Shown piece after piece: positions 32,743 through 43,303 of a DNA stretch of 64,000 nt. The stretch spans positions 868,001 to 932,000 of the forward strand of contig NZ_JOEC01000002.1 of the NCBI RefSeq assembly GCF_000718085.1, read 5' to 3'. The stretch is from Mycetocola saprophilus (lineage in GTDB: Bacteria; Actinomycetota; Actinomycetes; Actinomycetales; Microbacteriaceae). The notes beneath the pieces were generated by a model. It was not told the DNA's origin. It ran no database searches and was given only the letters and a program-made list of their open reading frames with translations. Position 1 is the first letter of the stretch. Every line of letters begins with the position of its first letter. The translations under genes and the position numbers were made by a program.

Positions 32743-33604
32743 GATGCTTCCGTCGCAGCATGTCGAGAAGCGTGGGAACAACCTCGGCTTCGGTGCGGAT
32801 CTCCTGATTGGTGATCGACAGGGCGTTCAGCAGGGCGATGCGTCGCTCCCGCTCGGCGGCATCCGCGCGGGCCAGTTCCTCGATCAGGGCGGTGTCGGAC
32901 CGGGCAAAGGTTGGGACCGCCCAGCCGGTCTGGACATCCACGGGGGTGTCTCGGGCGGTCTCCAGCAGCGGAGCCTCACACACGGTGATCCAGACCAGGT
33001 CGTGCTGCACCCGGAGCCGGCGCAGCTGTCGCTCCTCGGCGTCGCCGATCGGAGTCTCATCGGTGATGATCGTGAGGATCCGACGACCGCGCTCCTCCCG
33101 AACGATCGAGTCCAGCAGGCGTTCGCGGGTGAACTCGGCCCCGGCGACCCGGTCCCGGGCCCCGCGCAGGGCGAGTTCCAGCCGTCCCTCCGAGGTGGCA
33201 CCGCGCTGGCGGTGCAGCCCGGTTTCGGTTGCAAAGCGGGTTCCCACCTCGTCACCGTGACGCAGCGAAAGGTAGCCGAGGACCCCGGCGATCAGCAGCG
33301 CCAGATCGCGTTTGCGGGTTCCATCGGTCGCGCGGGCGTCCATCGTGACCCCGGTGTCCAGCGTCAGACTCACCACCTGACGCCGGGTCGCGATATAGCG
33401 CTTGATCAGGACCTGGTTACTGCGGGCGCTGGCACGCCAGTCGATATCGCGGACCTCGTCGCCGGGCTGATACACCCGAAGGTCGTCAAAATCCAGGCTG
33501 CGTCCGCGCAGCACCGCGGCGTGCGCACCCTCGAGCGGGTGGGCGCTGCGGCGGGGGGAGGTCAGAAACAGTCTGGCCTTGACCTTGCGAAGAAGTGTGC
33601 TCAC
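32729..33604 (-). CDS. DUF58 domain-containing protein
   Basis: A 291-residue soluble protein. The diagnostic DUF58 segment occupies residues 34-61: GRSLDFDDLRVYQPGDEVRD followed by IDWRASAR. The remainder has a vWA-like fold (VSLTLDTGVTM, ILTIITDETPIG). DUF58 proteins accompany MoxR ATPases almost universally and are probably substrates or adaptors. GTG start at 33604; only 7 bp separate it from the MoxR gene stop. Confidence 0.92.
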   Translation of the reverse strand: MSTLLRKVKARLFLTSPRRSAHPLEGAHAAVLRGRSLDFDDLRVYQPGDEVRDIDWRASARSNQVLIKRYIATRRQVVSLTLDTGVTMDARATDGTRKRDLALLIAGVLGYLSLRHGDEVGTRFATETGLHRQRGATSEGRLELALRGARDRVAGAEFTRERLLDSIVREERGRRILTIITDETPIGDAEERQLRRLRVQHDLVWITVCEAPLLETARDTPVDVQTGWAVPTFARSDTALIEELARADAAERERRIALLNALSITNQEIRTEAEVVPTLLDMLRRKHRARR

Positions 33605-33611
33605 AGAGGCC

Positions 33612-34649
<1,038 letters not shown>

Positions 34650-34975
34650 TCCCCTTCGCAGGTGGGCGGCTCGGCACCCGGATGATTTCGAGGAGTCCGG
34701 AATTCCCCTCCCGGATGCCCACTCGGCCACGATACCCGGGGCGGCTGGGAGATGTCGAGCCGAAGGCGCGTATAGGAGCGTGATTGACGGAAAGAGCACG
34801 GAAAATTCCTAATTGCGAGTATGTACTCGATTTTGGTATGGTGATTCGACGCCGCACCAAACGTTTGTTATTTGCGAGCGACGTGCCAGAGATCCACACC
34901 CACCCGACCCGTGTCGAGGGTGCCACACGAGCCCCGTCTGCGCATACCGCTCGATGCACTTACCCAGGAGGAAGC
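34650..34975. promoter_or_regulatory. divergent promoter region between moxR operon and surface-protein gene
   Basis: A 326-bp gap. It contains the palindrome CGAGTA-TG-TACTCG at 34816-34829 within a locally AT-rich stretch (34790-34880) that is the likely promoter zone of the surface-protein gene. I see no small gene. Confidence 0.5.
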
Positions 34976-37900
34976 ATGAGCTCCCCTCATCCGCACTACC
35001 CACCCGCTCGCGTGCCCCGGATATTGGTGAGCCTGATCACGGTTTTCGCGATGCTCGCCGCCGTGTTCGCCTTCACCGTGCCCGCTCGGGCAGCAACGGC
35101 CAACTATTCGGTTGATGTTGTGGGCCCCAACAATGCATCCGTGCGTGCCTATGAGGCGTTTTCCTACGGGGTTACGCTGAGTATTCCCAGCGCCCGGGCC
35201 CTCGAACCAATCGAGGGGGTTGAGCTCACCGCAACCCTGGATCCCACCCTCACCTTCGACGCGGTTCCCACCGACGGTGCCTCGCCGGTTGCCTCCACCC
35301 GGATCAGTGGAAACACCGTCACATTTGTCCTCAAACCGGTCACTCAAAACCTTTCCGAGTTTCGATTCACCGTGGCACAGACACACAACCTGGATCGCCT
35401 CAGCGCCAGTTCGATCTTCACAACCCGCATCGTGGGAAACAGCCCCGACGGCCTAACCGCACCGGATGCGCAGAAGATTGAGACCGCCGTGACCGGTACC
35501 CAGAAGTTTGTCCCCACTAAGACGGCGTCCACGGTGCGTGGATCGGACAATCGAACCGTCACCTACAACTTCAAAGTTAATGACACAACCGGCAATGACC
35601 GAACCAACTTTTTTGCCTACGGGGTGACATTCACCGACGTGTTGCCGGCGGGTACCACCGTGGTTGACTACTCGCGCAACGGTGAGCTCGGCGGGGAGTG
35701 GAAGTTTGCTACCAATCCGGACGGATCCACCACCGCGACCTATCGCGCGGATGCCGTGCAGAATCCTCAGGTCAACTCAAACGCGGCGCGGGTGTGGCTC
35801 GCGGTGAACTACCCCAGCGAGCACTTCGTCACCGGAACCCGACCGCCGGTGAACACCGTGTCGCTGGACCTCGCCGATGCGGCAGGTAACCGGATGCCCA
35901 CGGCAACGGCCACCGCACAGGGGGAGGTGCTCCGGGATCCGCAGCCCAAGTCCACCACGTCCTGGGCCGGTGCGGGCACGATGACCAACGGTGCCGTCAA
36001 CCAGAGCGTGTCATTCGTGGGGAGCTTTGTGAACCCCTCGGGCGACGGCGATCAGCTGCACACCCTCACCATGGAATCCAGCAGTCGCACCTCGGCCCAG
36101 GATGCCGACGCCTGGAACCACCTGCAGTTCCTCAGCGGCGATATTGGTGTGTCGTCCAACCTGATCGGGTTGAAGCTGCCGATGCGTTTCTTCTACCAGA
36201 CCGAGAAAAATGCCGACTGGACGCTGCTTGAATCCTCGTCGGCATGGGACACCTCCACCGTGGCAAACGTCGCCGTGTGGGCGAATGCCAACGGCAACCC
36301 CATCAGCGCCAACCCCATTCGGGTAGCCGCTGGGGACCGGGTCACCGGCTGGCGAATCCAGGTGCTTGGCACGGCGACGCACGATATTCCGCAGAATTCT
36401 CAGCTGAGCTTCAACAAGCTGGTCCGGCCCGCATTTGCCAACATCGTGGACGGTACCACCCCGGCGGCGGGGACCGAGGGAGGCCCCTACCAGGAGCGGG
36501 TCACCACGAGTGGCCTCACCTCATCCGGGCAGACCCTGTCCAGCCAGGCGACCTCCGCCGTCACCATTGTTGATGCGCTCCCGGTGTCCACCGATATTAT
36601 TGCCCCGGCCACGCTGCCGGTGGGATCCACCGCGAGCTACCGCGCAAACATCGCCAACTGGGATTCGGGCGCTCGAAGCTTTGACGATTCCGTGCTGAAC
36701 CTGGTACTTCCCGTCGGTGTATCCTACGATGCGGCCGTGGGGGTGACCCCGGTTGCCGAAACCGAGATCTTCACCGGGCGAAAGGTTCCCCGGCCCGGCG
36801 ATGGCCTGACCATCTCGACATCGGCGGTCACCGATGCGGAAGGGGTGCATCAGGTTGTGCACTTCACCTTTGACACCCTGTCCTCCTTCAGCATCACCGG
36901 GCAGCCTACGCTGCCCTATGACAGATGGATGTGGCAGTACGACGTGCCCGTGAAGGTGCTACCTCAGGCGTATCAGTACGCGGGAACGCGAGCCCCAGCG
37001 AGCACCTGGGCCTACACCAATGACCCCACCTATCGAACGTTAGCCTCAACCTATGGGGTGACCACCGCGAGCGACCGGTTTGCGTTCCAATCGGAACTGC
37101 CGAAAATCGCGACGGCGACGGGAACCTCCAACGTCATTGCCGCCGGTGGCCTGATCCTAGCCAAGCAGGTGCGCACGACCACCGGAGAGTGGGGAACATC
37201 CGGAACCACGCGTGCGGGGAAATCCTCAACCTGGCAGATATCGGGGGTCAACGCTCTGTCCGGACCGGTCACCGATGCGATCCTCTTTGACCGGCTGCCG
37301 CAGGCGCAGGACGGGCGCGGATCAGACTTCTCGCTGACCCTTGACTCGGCGGTCGAGGGCCTGCCGAACGGTGCCAACGTTCAGTACTCACCCGACGCAA
37401 CCACGGCGAGTAACGGTACATGGAGTGATGATTTCCACGGCGCAACCGCGTTCCGTGTGAACTTCGGCGACATCCCCGAGGCGACGCTGTTCACCCTGCA
37501 ATACTCCACTCGGACCCCGACCGACGCATCGGTGAGCTGGGAGAAGAAATCCGTGAACGTGGCCACGGTTACCGGGAACTACCGCGGTTCGCAGCAGTCG
37601 TTTGACACCAATTCAGCCACCGTGGTTGCCGACCCGAGCCCGGCGCTGAGCGTGCGCAAGCTCACCAACGGTAAACACTTTGAGTCGGCACCGGGTGCCC
37701 AGGTATATACCGGGGACGGCGTTCATTTCACCTACACGGTGACCAATACCGGCGACGTCACGCTGGATAACCTCACCCTGCACGACGAGTGGAGCGCGGG
37801 TGATAAAAGCACCGGCACGCTCACTCCCACCTCGAAGCAGTCCGGTCCGCTAGCGCCGGGGGCCTCGCGTGAGTTTGAGGCGCATTCCACGGCGATTGAC

Positions 37901-38272
37901 GGCCAGTACCACAACATCGTGACGGCGGTTGGTGTTGCCGTGGGCGGCGACGGGAAGCCGCTGCCCGCGGGTGCGCAGCCCTCCGCGGTGACCGATCAGT
38001 CCTGGTACACGGCAAAGGATGGGAATGAGTCTACGCCGAATCCCTCGGTGAGCCCGGATCCTTCGACTAGCCCGGACCCCTCGGTTGGTCCCTCACCCTC
38101 GGGTGCCCCGTCGGCAGGTCCGGGGCCTTCCACCGGCACCGGCGAGGGCGGGGGGCTCGCGCTCACCGGTGCCGGACCAGGTGGCATTCTGATCGCGCTC
38201 GGCGGTGTCGTAGCGCTCCTGCTGGGTGGTGCAATCGTTGCCGGTTTGCGCCGTCGGCGGGCCGTGAACTAG
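34976..38272 (+). CDS. large LAXTG-anchored surface protein with repeated beta-sandwich (DUF11-like) domains
   Basis: A 1098-residue secreted wall protein. The signal peptide is about 1-40 (LVSLITVFAMLAAVFAFTVPARA). Several Ig-like or isopeptide-type beta domains follow; one reads KFVPTKTASTVRGSDNRTVTYNFKV in its opening strands. The most C-terminal (about 890-1020) contains FTYTVTNTGDVTLDNLTLHD, as in DUF11/DUF7507 modules. A Ser/Pro/Asp repeat stalk (PDPSTSPDPSVGPSPSG) leads to LALTG at 1061-1065, a hydrophobic helix and RRRR. The ATG has a perfect AGGAGG site. It is divergent from moxR. Probable stalk-like adhesin; the ligand is unknown. Confidence 0.9.
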   Translation: MSSPHPHYPPARVPRILVSLITVFAMLAAVFAFTVPARAATANYSVDVVGPNNASVRAYEAFSYGVTLSIPSARALEPIEGVELTATLDPTLTFDAVPTDGASPVASTRISGNTVTFVLKPVTQNLSEFRFTVAQTHNLDRLSASSIFTTRIVGNSPDGLTAPDAQKIETAVTGTQKFVPTKTASTVRGSDNRTVTYNFKVNDTTGNDRTNFFAYGVTFTDVLPAGTTVVDYSRNGELGGEWKFATNPDGSTTATYRADAVQNPQVNSNAARVWLAVNYPSEHFVTGTRPPVNTVSLDLADAAGNRMPTATATAQGEVLRDPQPKSTTSWAGAGTMTNGAVNQSVSFVGSFVNPSGDGDQLHTLTMESSSRTSAQDADAWNHLQFLSGDIGVSSNLIGLKLPMRFFYQTEKNADWTLLESSSAWDTSTVANVAVWANANGNPISANPIRVAAGDRVTGWRIQVLGTATHDIPQNSQLSFNKLVRPAFANIVDGTTPAAGTEGGPYQERVTTSGLTSSGQTLSSQATSAVTIVDALPVSTDIIAPATLPVGSTASYRANIANWDSGARSFDDSVLNLVLPVGVSYDAAVGVTPVAETEIFTGRKVPRPGDGLTISTSAVTDAEGVHQVVHFTFDTLSSFSITGQPTLPYDRWMWQYDVPVKVLPQAYQYAGTRAPASTWAYTNDPTYRTLASTYGVTTASDRFAFQSELPKIATATGTSNVIAAGGLILAKQVRTTTGEWGTSGTTRAGKSSTWQISGVNALSGPVTDAILFDRLPQAQDGRGSDFSLTLDSAVEGLPNGANVQYSPDATTASNGTWSDDFHGATAFRVNFGDIPEATLFTLQYSTRTPTDASVSWEKKSVNVATVTGNYRGSQQSFDTNSATVVADPSPALSVRKLTNGKHFESAPGAQVYTGDGVHFTYTVTNTGDVTLDNLTLHDEWSAGDKSTGTLTPTSKQSGPLAPGASREFEAHSTAIDGQYHNIVTAVGVAVGGDGKPLPAGAQPSAVTDQSWYTAKDGNESTPNPSVSPDPSTSPDPSVGPSPSGAPSAGPGPSTGTGEGGGLALTGAGPGGILIALGGVVALLLGGAIVAGLRRRRAVN

Positions 38273-38302
38273 CCTCCGGCTGACAAGAACCGGCAGACAA
38301 GA

Positions 38303-38343
38303 AACGGCGGGGCCGAGGTGATTATCACTTCGGCCCCGCCGTT
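38303..38343. terminator. terminator after the large surface-protein gene
   Basis: 19-bp stem AACGGCGGGGCCGAGGTGA / TCACTTCGGCCCCGCCGTT with one G-T pair and loop TTA. Confidence 0.85.
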
Positions 38344-38403
38344 CGTGTGCGGGAGTTGAGGGGACGTGGTTAGAGTGGTTGCGCGTGGGCTGAGCCGGGT
38401 GGG

Positions 38404-38997
38404 TTACAGCTCGAGGTTGGAGTGCTCGCCCAGGTGGTGCCAGGTCCGGTTGTGATACACCAGCGGACGCGACTCGGTGGCGTCGGCCTCGACGCTGCCG
38501 GCCTCGGGGGCGTTGGCCTGGAGGGCGTGCACCACAACGACGGTGGAGGCACCGGCGCGCAGCGAGTTGACCACGCGGCCGCGGATCCAGGTCTGGGCGG
38601 AGGGGTAGAAGGGTTCGCCGGTGATCAGACGCGACCAGATCGAGGTGTCCTCGAAGCGGTCGATGCCGCTGGTGGCACCGAGCTTGGCGATGTCCAGCTG
38701 GTCGGCTCCGAGCAGGTGAACCACCAGGGTGTCGGCGGCGATGATGGTCTTGGCGCTGGAGGACAGGTCGGACACCGAGAAGACCAGCAGGGCCGGGTCG
38801 GCGCTGACGGAGAAGACCGAGGTCACGGTCATCGCGACCGGGCCGGTTCCATCATCGGCGGTGACCACGGCGACGCCCGCCGGGTGGTTGCGGAACGCGG
38901 CCTTGAACTCATCCGGTGCGAGGCCCGCATCAAACCCCAACGCCGGAGATTCCGCGGTGTCGGCGTCGTGTGACAGAACATTCGCTGCGGTGGTCAT
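38404..38997 (-). CDS. flavin reductase family protein
   Basis: A 197-residue FMN-binding split-barrel protein: FKAAFRNHPAGVAVVTADDG, AMTVTSVFSVSADPALLVFSV, SSSAKTII, HLLGADQLDIAKLGA and the C-terminal HNRTWHHLG. Such enzymes supply reduced flavin to two-component monooxygenases or act as flavin:NADH reductases; no monooxygenase partner is adjacent. ATG at 38997 has GGAGA about 10 nt upstream; a longer frame upstream is not family-like. A near-perfect 22-bp palindrome lies at 39019-39040, within the probable promoter. Confidence 0.87.
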   Translation of the reverse strand: MTTAANVLSHDADTAESPALGFDAGLAPDEFKAAFRNHPAGVAVVTADDGTGPVAMTVTSVFSVSADPALLVFSVSDLSSSAKTIIAADTLVVHLLGADQLDIAKLGATSGIDRFEDTSIWSRLITGEPFYPSAQTWIRGRVVNSLRAGASTVVVVHALQANAPEAGSVEADATESRPLVYHNRTWHHLGEHSNLEL

Positions 38998-39018
38998 CTG
39001 CTCGGGTTCTCCTCTATC

Positions 39019-39040
39019 CATATCGGTATATACCGATGTG
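39019..39040. promoter_or_regulatory. operator palindrome of the flavin reductase gene
   Basis: Core ATCGGTATATACCGAT is a perfect 16-bp palindrome (39022-39037), flanked by CAT / GTG, which pair at two of three positions. It lies 22 bp upstream of the ATG and is a likely repressor site. Confidence 0.65.
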
Positions 39041-39192
39041 CGGCGGGTTTTATTCCCCGACGCTTGTGGCGATACAGGTTCCACGATGGCCCTCGATTCG
39101 TTCTGTCGCAAACCGCACGTAGTTATGCGACGAAATGTGAAGCTAAATGACAAAACCGCGGGGCGTCCGGAAGGGCCGCCCCGCGGACGGGG

Positions 39193-42100
39193 TTAGCGCT
39201 GGTCGAGCGCCTTGGTGATCCGCTGCAGTGAGACCGACTGGCTGGTGCCCAGGTGCTGGGCAAACAGGCTGATCCGGAACTCCTCGAGCATCCAGCGGGC
39301 CTGCACCAGGTGGTCTGGCGCGTGTTCGGGCAGCGGGATGGTGCCGCCGGCGTTGGTGAAGCGGGCCTGAGCTGTCTCGATCTCGTTCTGCCAGGCGCGG
39401 TCGCGGTTGGCATTGTCGGCCAGGCGCGAGGCGCGGTGGGTGATGCCCGAGAGGTAGCGCGGGATATCCCGCATCCGGGCCAGGCCGGTGCGCGAGACGA
39501 AGCCCGGGAACACGAGTCCCGCGCGCTGTGCCTTCATATCGGTGAGTGCAGGCAGCAGGGTCAGACTCGTCGCCTTCCCCAGCGCCTTATCGGCCTCGCG
39601 GGCAGCGGTGAGGATGCGGGCGGTCAGCGAAACGGTCTCGAACATGCCGTTCATGATGGCCTGGGACACCCGGTCCCGCACCTTCTCGAACTCGGCGCGC
39701 ATGAAGATCGCGCCGCCCGGTGCCACGCGCTGCAGCACGTCGTCGATGCACGCGGTGAGGCAGTCATCAAACAGGGCCGGGGTGTTCTGGTACGGACTCG
39801 CGGCCAGCGCGAGCTTCTCCGGCGCGGTCAGATGGTTCTGCACATACGAGACCGGGGAAGCGGTCTGCAACTGCAACAGGCGGCGCACGCCGCCGGGCAG
39901 CTCGCGGAGCTGATCGGCCTCGGTGGCCATGATCCGCACCTCGACGCTGTCGCCGCGGTCCACGAGGGCCGGATATCCGCGCACCACGTGCCCGCCCTGA
40001 TCGCTGTCGATGAAGCGCGGCAGCTCATCGAAGTCCCAGCTGGTGAGGCCGCGACGCTCGATCGGATCGGCCGTGCGCGCCTGGGCGACCTTCGCCACCT
40101 GGGTGCGGGTCTTGGTGGCCAGGCGGGACTGCAGGACCGTGAGGTCCTTATCGCTGCTCAGGGTGCGGCCGCGCTCGTCGATCGCCCGGAAGGTGATCTT
40201 CAGGTGGTCGGGCACCCGATCCAGCTCGAAGTCGGCGGCCTCGATCGGGATGTACACGGCGCGCTTGATCGCGATGGCCAGACGCGCGGTAAGCGTGTCC
40301 TCCTGGGTCGCGGTGGGCTGCGGAACCTCGGCGGGGAGATCGGCGAGCAGGCGCGCGGCCCAGTCGGCGGCGGGTACCACGTTGCGGCGGATGTGCTTGG
40401 GCAGCGACTTCAGCAGCGCGGTCACCAGCTCGGCACGCAGCCCCGGCACCTGCCAGTCGAAGCCGATCGGCGAGAGGCGGGGGAGCAGCGCGAGCGGCAC
40501 CATCACGGTCACGCCGTCGTCCGCGGTGCCCGGCTCGAACCGGTAGCGCAGCTTCAGGGTCTGATCGCCCTGCGACCAGGTCGGCGGGAACAGGCCCTCG
40601 TCGATCTCGTCGGCATCCTCGGGCAGCAGATCCTCGGCGCGCATGGTGAGGAGCTTCGGCGTGGCGGCCGCAGCCTCGCGCCACCACTTTTCGAACCCGC
40701 GCAGATCGGCCACCTCGGCCGGAATGCGCGCGTTGTAGAAGTCGTAGACGGCCTCGTCATCAAAGAGGATGTCACGGCGCCGGGTACGCTCCTCGCGCTC
40801 GGCGAGCTCGCGGCGTAGCCCGGCGTTCTGCCGATCGAAGGCAAACAGCTTCTGGTTGAGACGCTTGAAATCGGCCTCGCGCTGCACCAGCGCGTGGCGG
40901 ATAAAGAGGTCACGGGAGAGCTCCAGGTCGATGCGTGCGTACTGCACGCGGCGACGCGGGATGATCGGCACCCCGTACAGGGTCACCTTCTCATACGCCA
41001 CGACGGACCCCTGGGCCTTCTCCCAGTGCGGCTCGGAATAGCTGCGCTTGCAGAGGTCCGGGGCGATGGCCTCGGCCCAGGCCGGGTCGATCTTCGCGAC
41101 CGTGCGCGCAAAAAGCCGGCTGGTCTCGACCAGCTCGGCGGCCATCAGGGCATCGGGCTGCTTCTTGATCAGCGCGGATCCCGGGAAGATCACGAAGCGC
41201 GCCTGACGCGCCCCCACGTAGTCGCCCTTGCGGCGCGGGCCAGGGGTTGCCGCGGCCCCACGCTTCTTGGCGGCCTGCGCCTGCGCGGCGGCCGCCTCGT
41301 CCTTGATACCGATCTGCGAGAGCAGCCCGGAGAGGATCGAGCGGTGGATGCCGTCGGGATTGGTGGCCGGATCGCCCACGCTGAGGCCCAGCTGCGAGGC
41401 CATGCGGCGCAGCTGGCGGTAGACGTCCTGCCACTCGCGCACGCGCAGATAGTTGAGGAACTCCGCCTTACACATTCGGCGGAACGCGCTGGAGGAGAGC
41501 TCCTTCTGCTTTTCTTCGAGGTAGTTCCAGAGGCCCAGCAGGCTGAGGAAGTCGCTCGTGGGGTCGGCAAACCGGTTGTGGAAATCATCGGCCTGCTGCC
41601 GCTTTTCCACCGGACGTTCGCGCGGATCCTGGATGGTCAGCGCCGCCACGATCGCCATGACCTCGCGGGTCGTGCCGTGCTTCTTCGACTCCAGCACCAT
41701 GCGGGCAAAGCGCGGGTCGATTGGAAGGCGGGCCAGATCTCGGCCGGTCCGGGTGAGCTTGGGCGTGGTGCCCGGGCGCTGGGTGATCGCGCCCAGCTCG
41801 GTCAGCAGGTCGAGGCCGTCCTTAATTCCGCGGGCCTCGGGGGCCTGGAGGAACGGGAACGCGGCGATATCGCCGAGACCCAGCGACACCATCTGCAGGA
41901 TCACCGCGGCCAGGTTGGTGCGCAGCACCTCGGGCTCGGTGAACTCGGGACGCTTGTTAAAGTCCTCTTCCGAGTACAGCCGGATCGCGATACCCGGGCT
42001 GGTGCGTCCGGTACGGCCCGAACGCTGATTGGCCGAGGCCTGCGAGATCGCCTCGATGGGCAGACGCTGGATCTTCGCCCGCACGCTGTAGCGCGAGATG

Positions 42101-43056
42101 CGGGCGGTACCGGCGTCGATCACGTACTTGATGCCGGGCACCGTCAGGCTGGTCTCGGCCACGTTGGTCGCGAGGATGACCCGGCGGCGCACGCCGGCGG
42201 TATTGCCCGGACGGAAGACGCGGTGCTGCTCCTCGGCGCTCAGCCGGCCATAGAGCGGCAGGATCTCGGTCACCCCGGTGGCATCGGCGTAGCGGGCGCG
42301 CAGGGCGTCGGCGGCGTCGCGAATCTCCGCCTCACCAGACAGGAACACCAGCACATCGCCGAGGGATTCGCGGGCCAGCTCATCCAGACCGTCGATGATG
42401 CCCTCGATGTAGTTGCGGTCATCGCGCGAGGGGGTGTCGGTGTCCTCATCCTCCTCGGCGTTCTCGTCGGCCACCAGCGGGCGGAACCGGATCTCCACCG
42501 GGTAGGTGCGTCCCGATACCTCGATGATCGGGGCGTCGTTGAAGTGCTTGGAGAAGGATTCCGGGTCGATCGTGGCCGATGTGATGATGACCTTGAGATC
42601 CGGACGCTTGGGCAGCAGCTGCTTGAGATAGCCCAGCAGGAAGTCGATGTTGAGGCTGCGCTCATGCGCCTCATCGATGATGATGGTGTCGTAGCGCTTG
42701 AGCAGGCGGTCGTGGTGAATCTCGTTGAGGAGAATACCGTCGGTCATCAGCTTAATCTTGGTGCTGGCGCTCGCCTTATCGGTGAACCGCACCTGGTAGC
42801 CCACGGTCTCGCCGACCTCCTCACCCATCTCCTCGGCGATGCGCTCGGCGATGGTGCGCGCGGCGATTCGTCGCGGCTGGGTGTGCCCGATGCTCTCCCG
42901 CCCCAGCTCCAGCGCGATCTTGGGCAGCTGCGTGGTTTTACCGGACCCGGTGGCACCGGCAACGATCACAACCTGGTGGTCGCGGATCGCGTCGGCAATA
43001 TCGGAGCGCTTCTGCGAGACGGGCAGCTCGGCCGGGAACGTAATAACGGGAGACAT
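39193..43056 (-). CDS. hrpA: ATP-dependent DEAH-box RNA helicase HrpA
   Basis: A 1287-residue helicase, the usual full length for HrpA. Walker A GATGSGKT begins at residue 34 and the DEAH box is at 128-131, with TQPRRIAARTIAERIA, ATNVAETSLTVPGIKYVIDAG and QRSGRTGRTSPGIAIRLY as helicase motifs. The winged-helix and OB-fold regions and the HrpA-specific C-terminal domain follow. HrpA resolves stalled or collided ribosomes and remodels mRNA. The ATG at 43056 has TAGAAT 8 nt upstream, so the leader is very short. It is monocistronic and divergent from the LacI regulator. Confidence 0.96.
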   Translation of the reverse strand: MSPVITFPAELPVSQKRSDIADAIRDHQVVIVAGATGSGKTTQLPKIALELGRESIGHTQPRRIAARTIAERIAEEMGEEVGETVGYQVRFTDKASASTKIKLMTDGILLNEIHHDRLLKRYDTIIIDEAHERSLNIDFLLGYLKQLLPKRPDLKVIITSATIDPESFSKHFNDAPIIEVSGRTYPVEIRFRPLVADENAEEDEDTDTPSRDDRNYIEGIIDGLDELARESLGDVLVFLSGEAEIRDAADALRARYADATGVTEILPLYGRLSAEEQHRVFRPGNTAGVRRRVILATNVAETSLTVPGIKYVIDAGTARISRYSVRAKIQRLPIEAISQASANQRSGRTGRTSPGIAIRLYSEEDFNKRPEFTEPEVLRTNLAAVILQMVSLGLGDIAAFPFLQAPEARGIKDGLDLLTELGAITQRPGTTPKLTRTGRDLARLPIDPRFARMVLESKKHGTTREVMAIVAALTIQDPRERPVEKRQQADDFHNRFADPTSDFLSLLGLWNYLEEKQKELSSSAFRRMCKAEFLNYLRVREWQDVYRQLRRMASQLGLSVGDPATNPDGIHRSILSGLLSQIGIKDEAAAAQAQAAKKRGAAATPGPRRKGDYVGARQARFVIFPGSALIKKQPDALMAAELVETSRLFARTVAKIDPAWAEAIAPDLCKRSYSEPHWEKAQGSVVAYEKVTLYGVPIIPRRRVQYARIDLELSRDLFIRHALVQREADFKRLNQKLFAFDRQNAGLRRELAEREERTRRRDILFDDEAVYDFYNARIPAEVADLRGFEKWWREAAAATPKLLTMRAEDLLPEDADEIDEGLFPPTWSQGDQTLKLRYRFEPGTADDGVTVMVPLALLPRLSPIGFDWQVPGLRAELVTALLKSLPKHIRRNVVPAADWAARLLADLPAEVPQPTATQEDTLTARLAIAIKRAVYIPIEAADFELDRVPDHLKITFRAIDERGRTLSSDKDLTVLQSRLATKTRTQVAKVAQARTADPIERRGLTSWDFDELPRFIDSDQGGHVVRGYPALVDRGDSVEVRIMATEADQLRELPGGVRRLLQLQTASPVSYVQNHLTAPEKLALAASPYQNTPALFDDCLTACIDDVLQRVAPGGAIFMRAEFEKVRDRVSQAIMNGMFETVSLTARILTAAREADKALGKATSLTLLPALTDMKAQRAGLVFPGFVSRTGLARMRDIPRYLSGITHRASRLADNANRDRAWQNEIETAQARFTNAGGTIPLPEHAPDHLVQARWMLEEFRISLFAQHLGTSQSVSLQRITKALDQR

Positions 43057-43303
43057 AACGTTCCATTCTACGTCTTTTCGGGTGCCTAATGGGGGTCCGC
43101 GATTTCTGGAGAGACATGCTGGGACTGCATGAAATACGCCGTCATCGCGTCACAATCACATCATTCTTGAAGAAATTTTCAAGTGTTTTCACTAAATTTT
43201 CATCCCGTTTTTCCCGGAATCTCGCGTAATTGGGAAAATGGGTCGCCGATACTCCCCGGGAGCGGTCATCGAAATCCCGCCCTCGCTTCGCTAAGGTGGC
43301 GCC
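43057..43303. promoter_or_regulatory. divergent intergenic region hrpA / lacI-type gene
   Basis: An AT-rich 247-bp gap with CTTGAA-GAAATT-TTCAAG at 43166-43183 (a likely LacI-type half-palindrome) and three TTTTCA direct repeats between 43176 and 43202. Confidence 0.4.

Noticed and set aside
34784..34975. 64-residue N-terminal extension of the large surface protein
   Set aside because: The AGGAGG site and a clean signal peptide begin at ATG 34976; the upstream residues are charged and would bury the signal peptide.
40894..43089. Long plus-strand frame opposite hrpA
   Set aside because: Mirror of GC-rich helicase codons; composition is repetitive and the minus-strand product is clearly HrpA.
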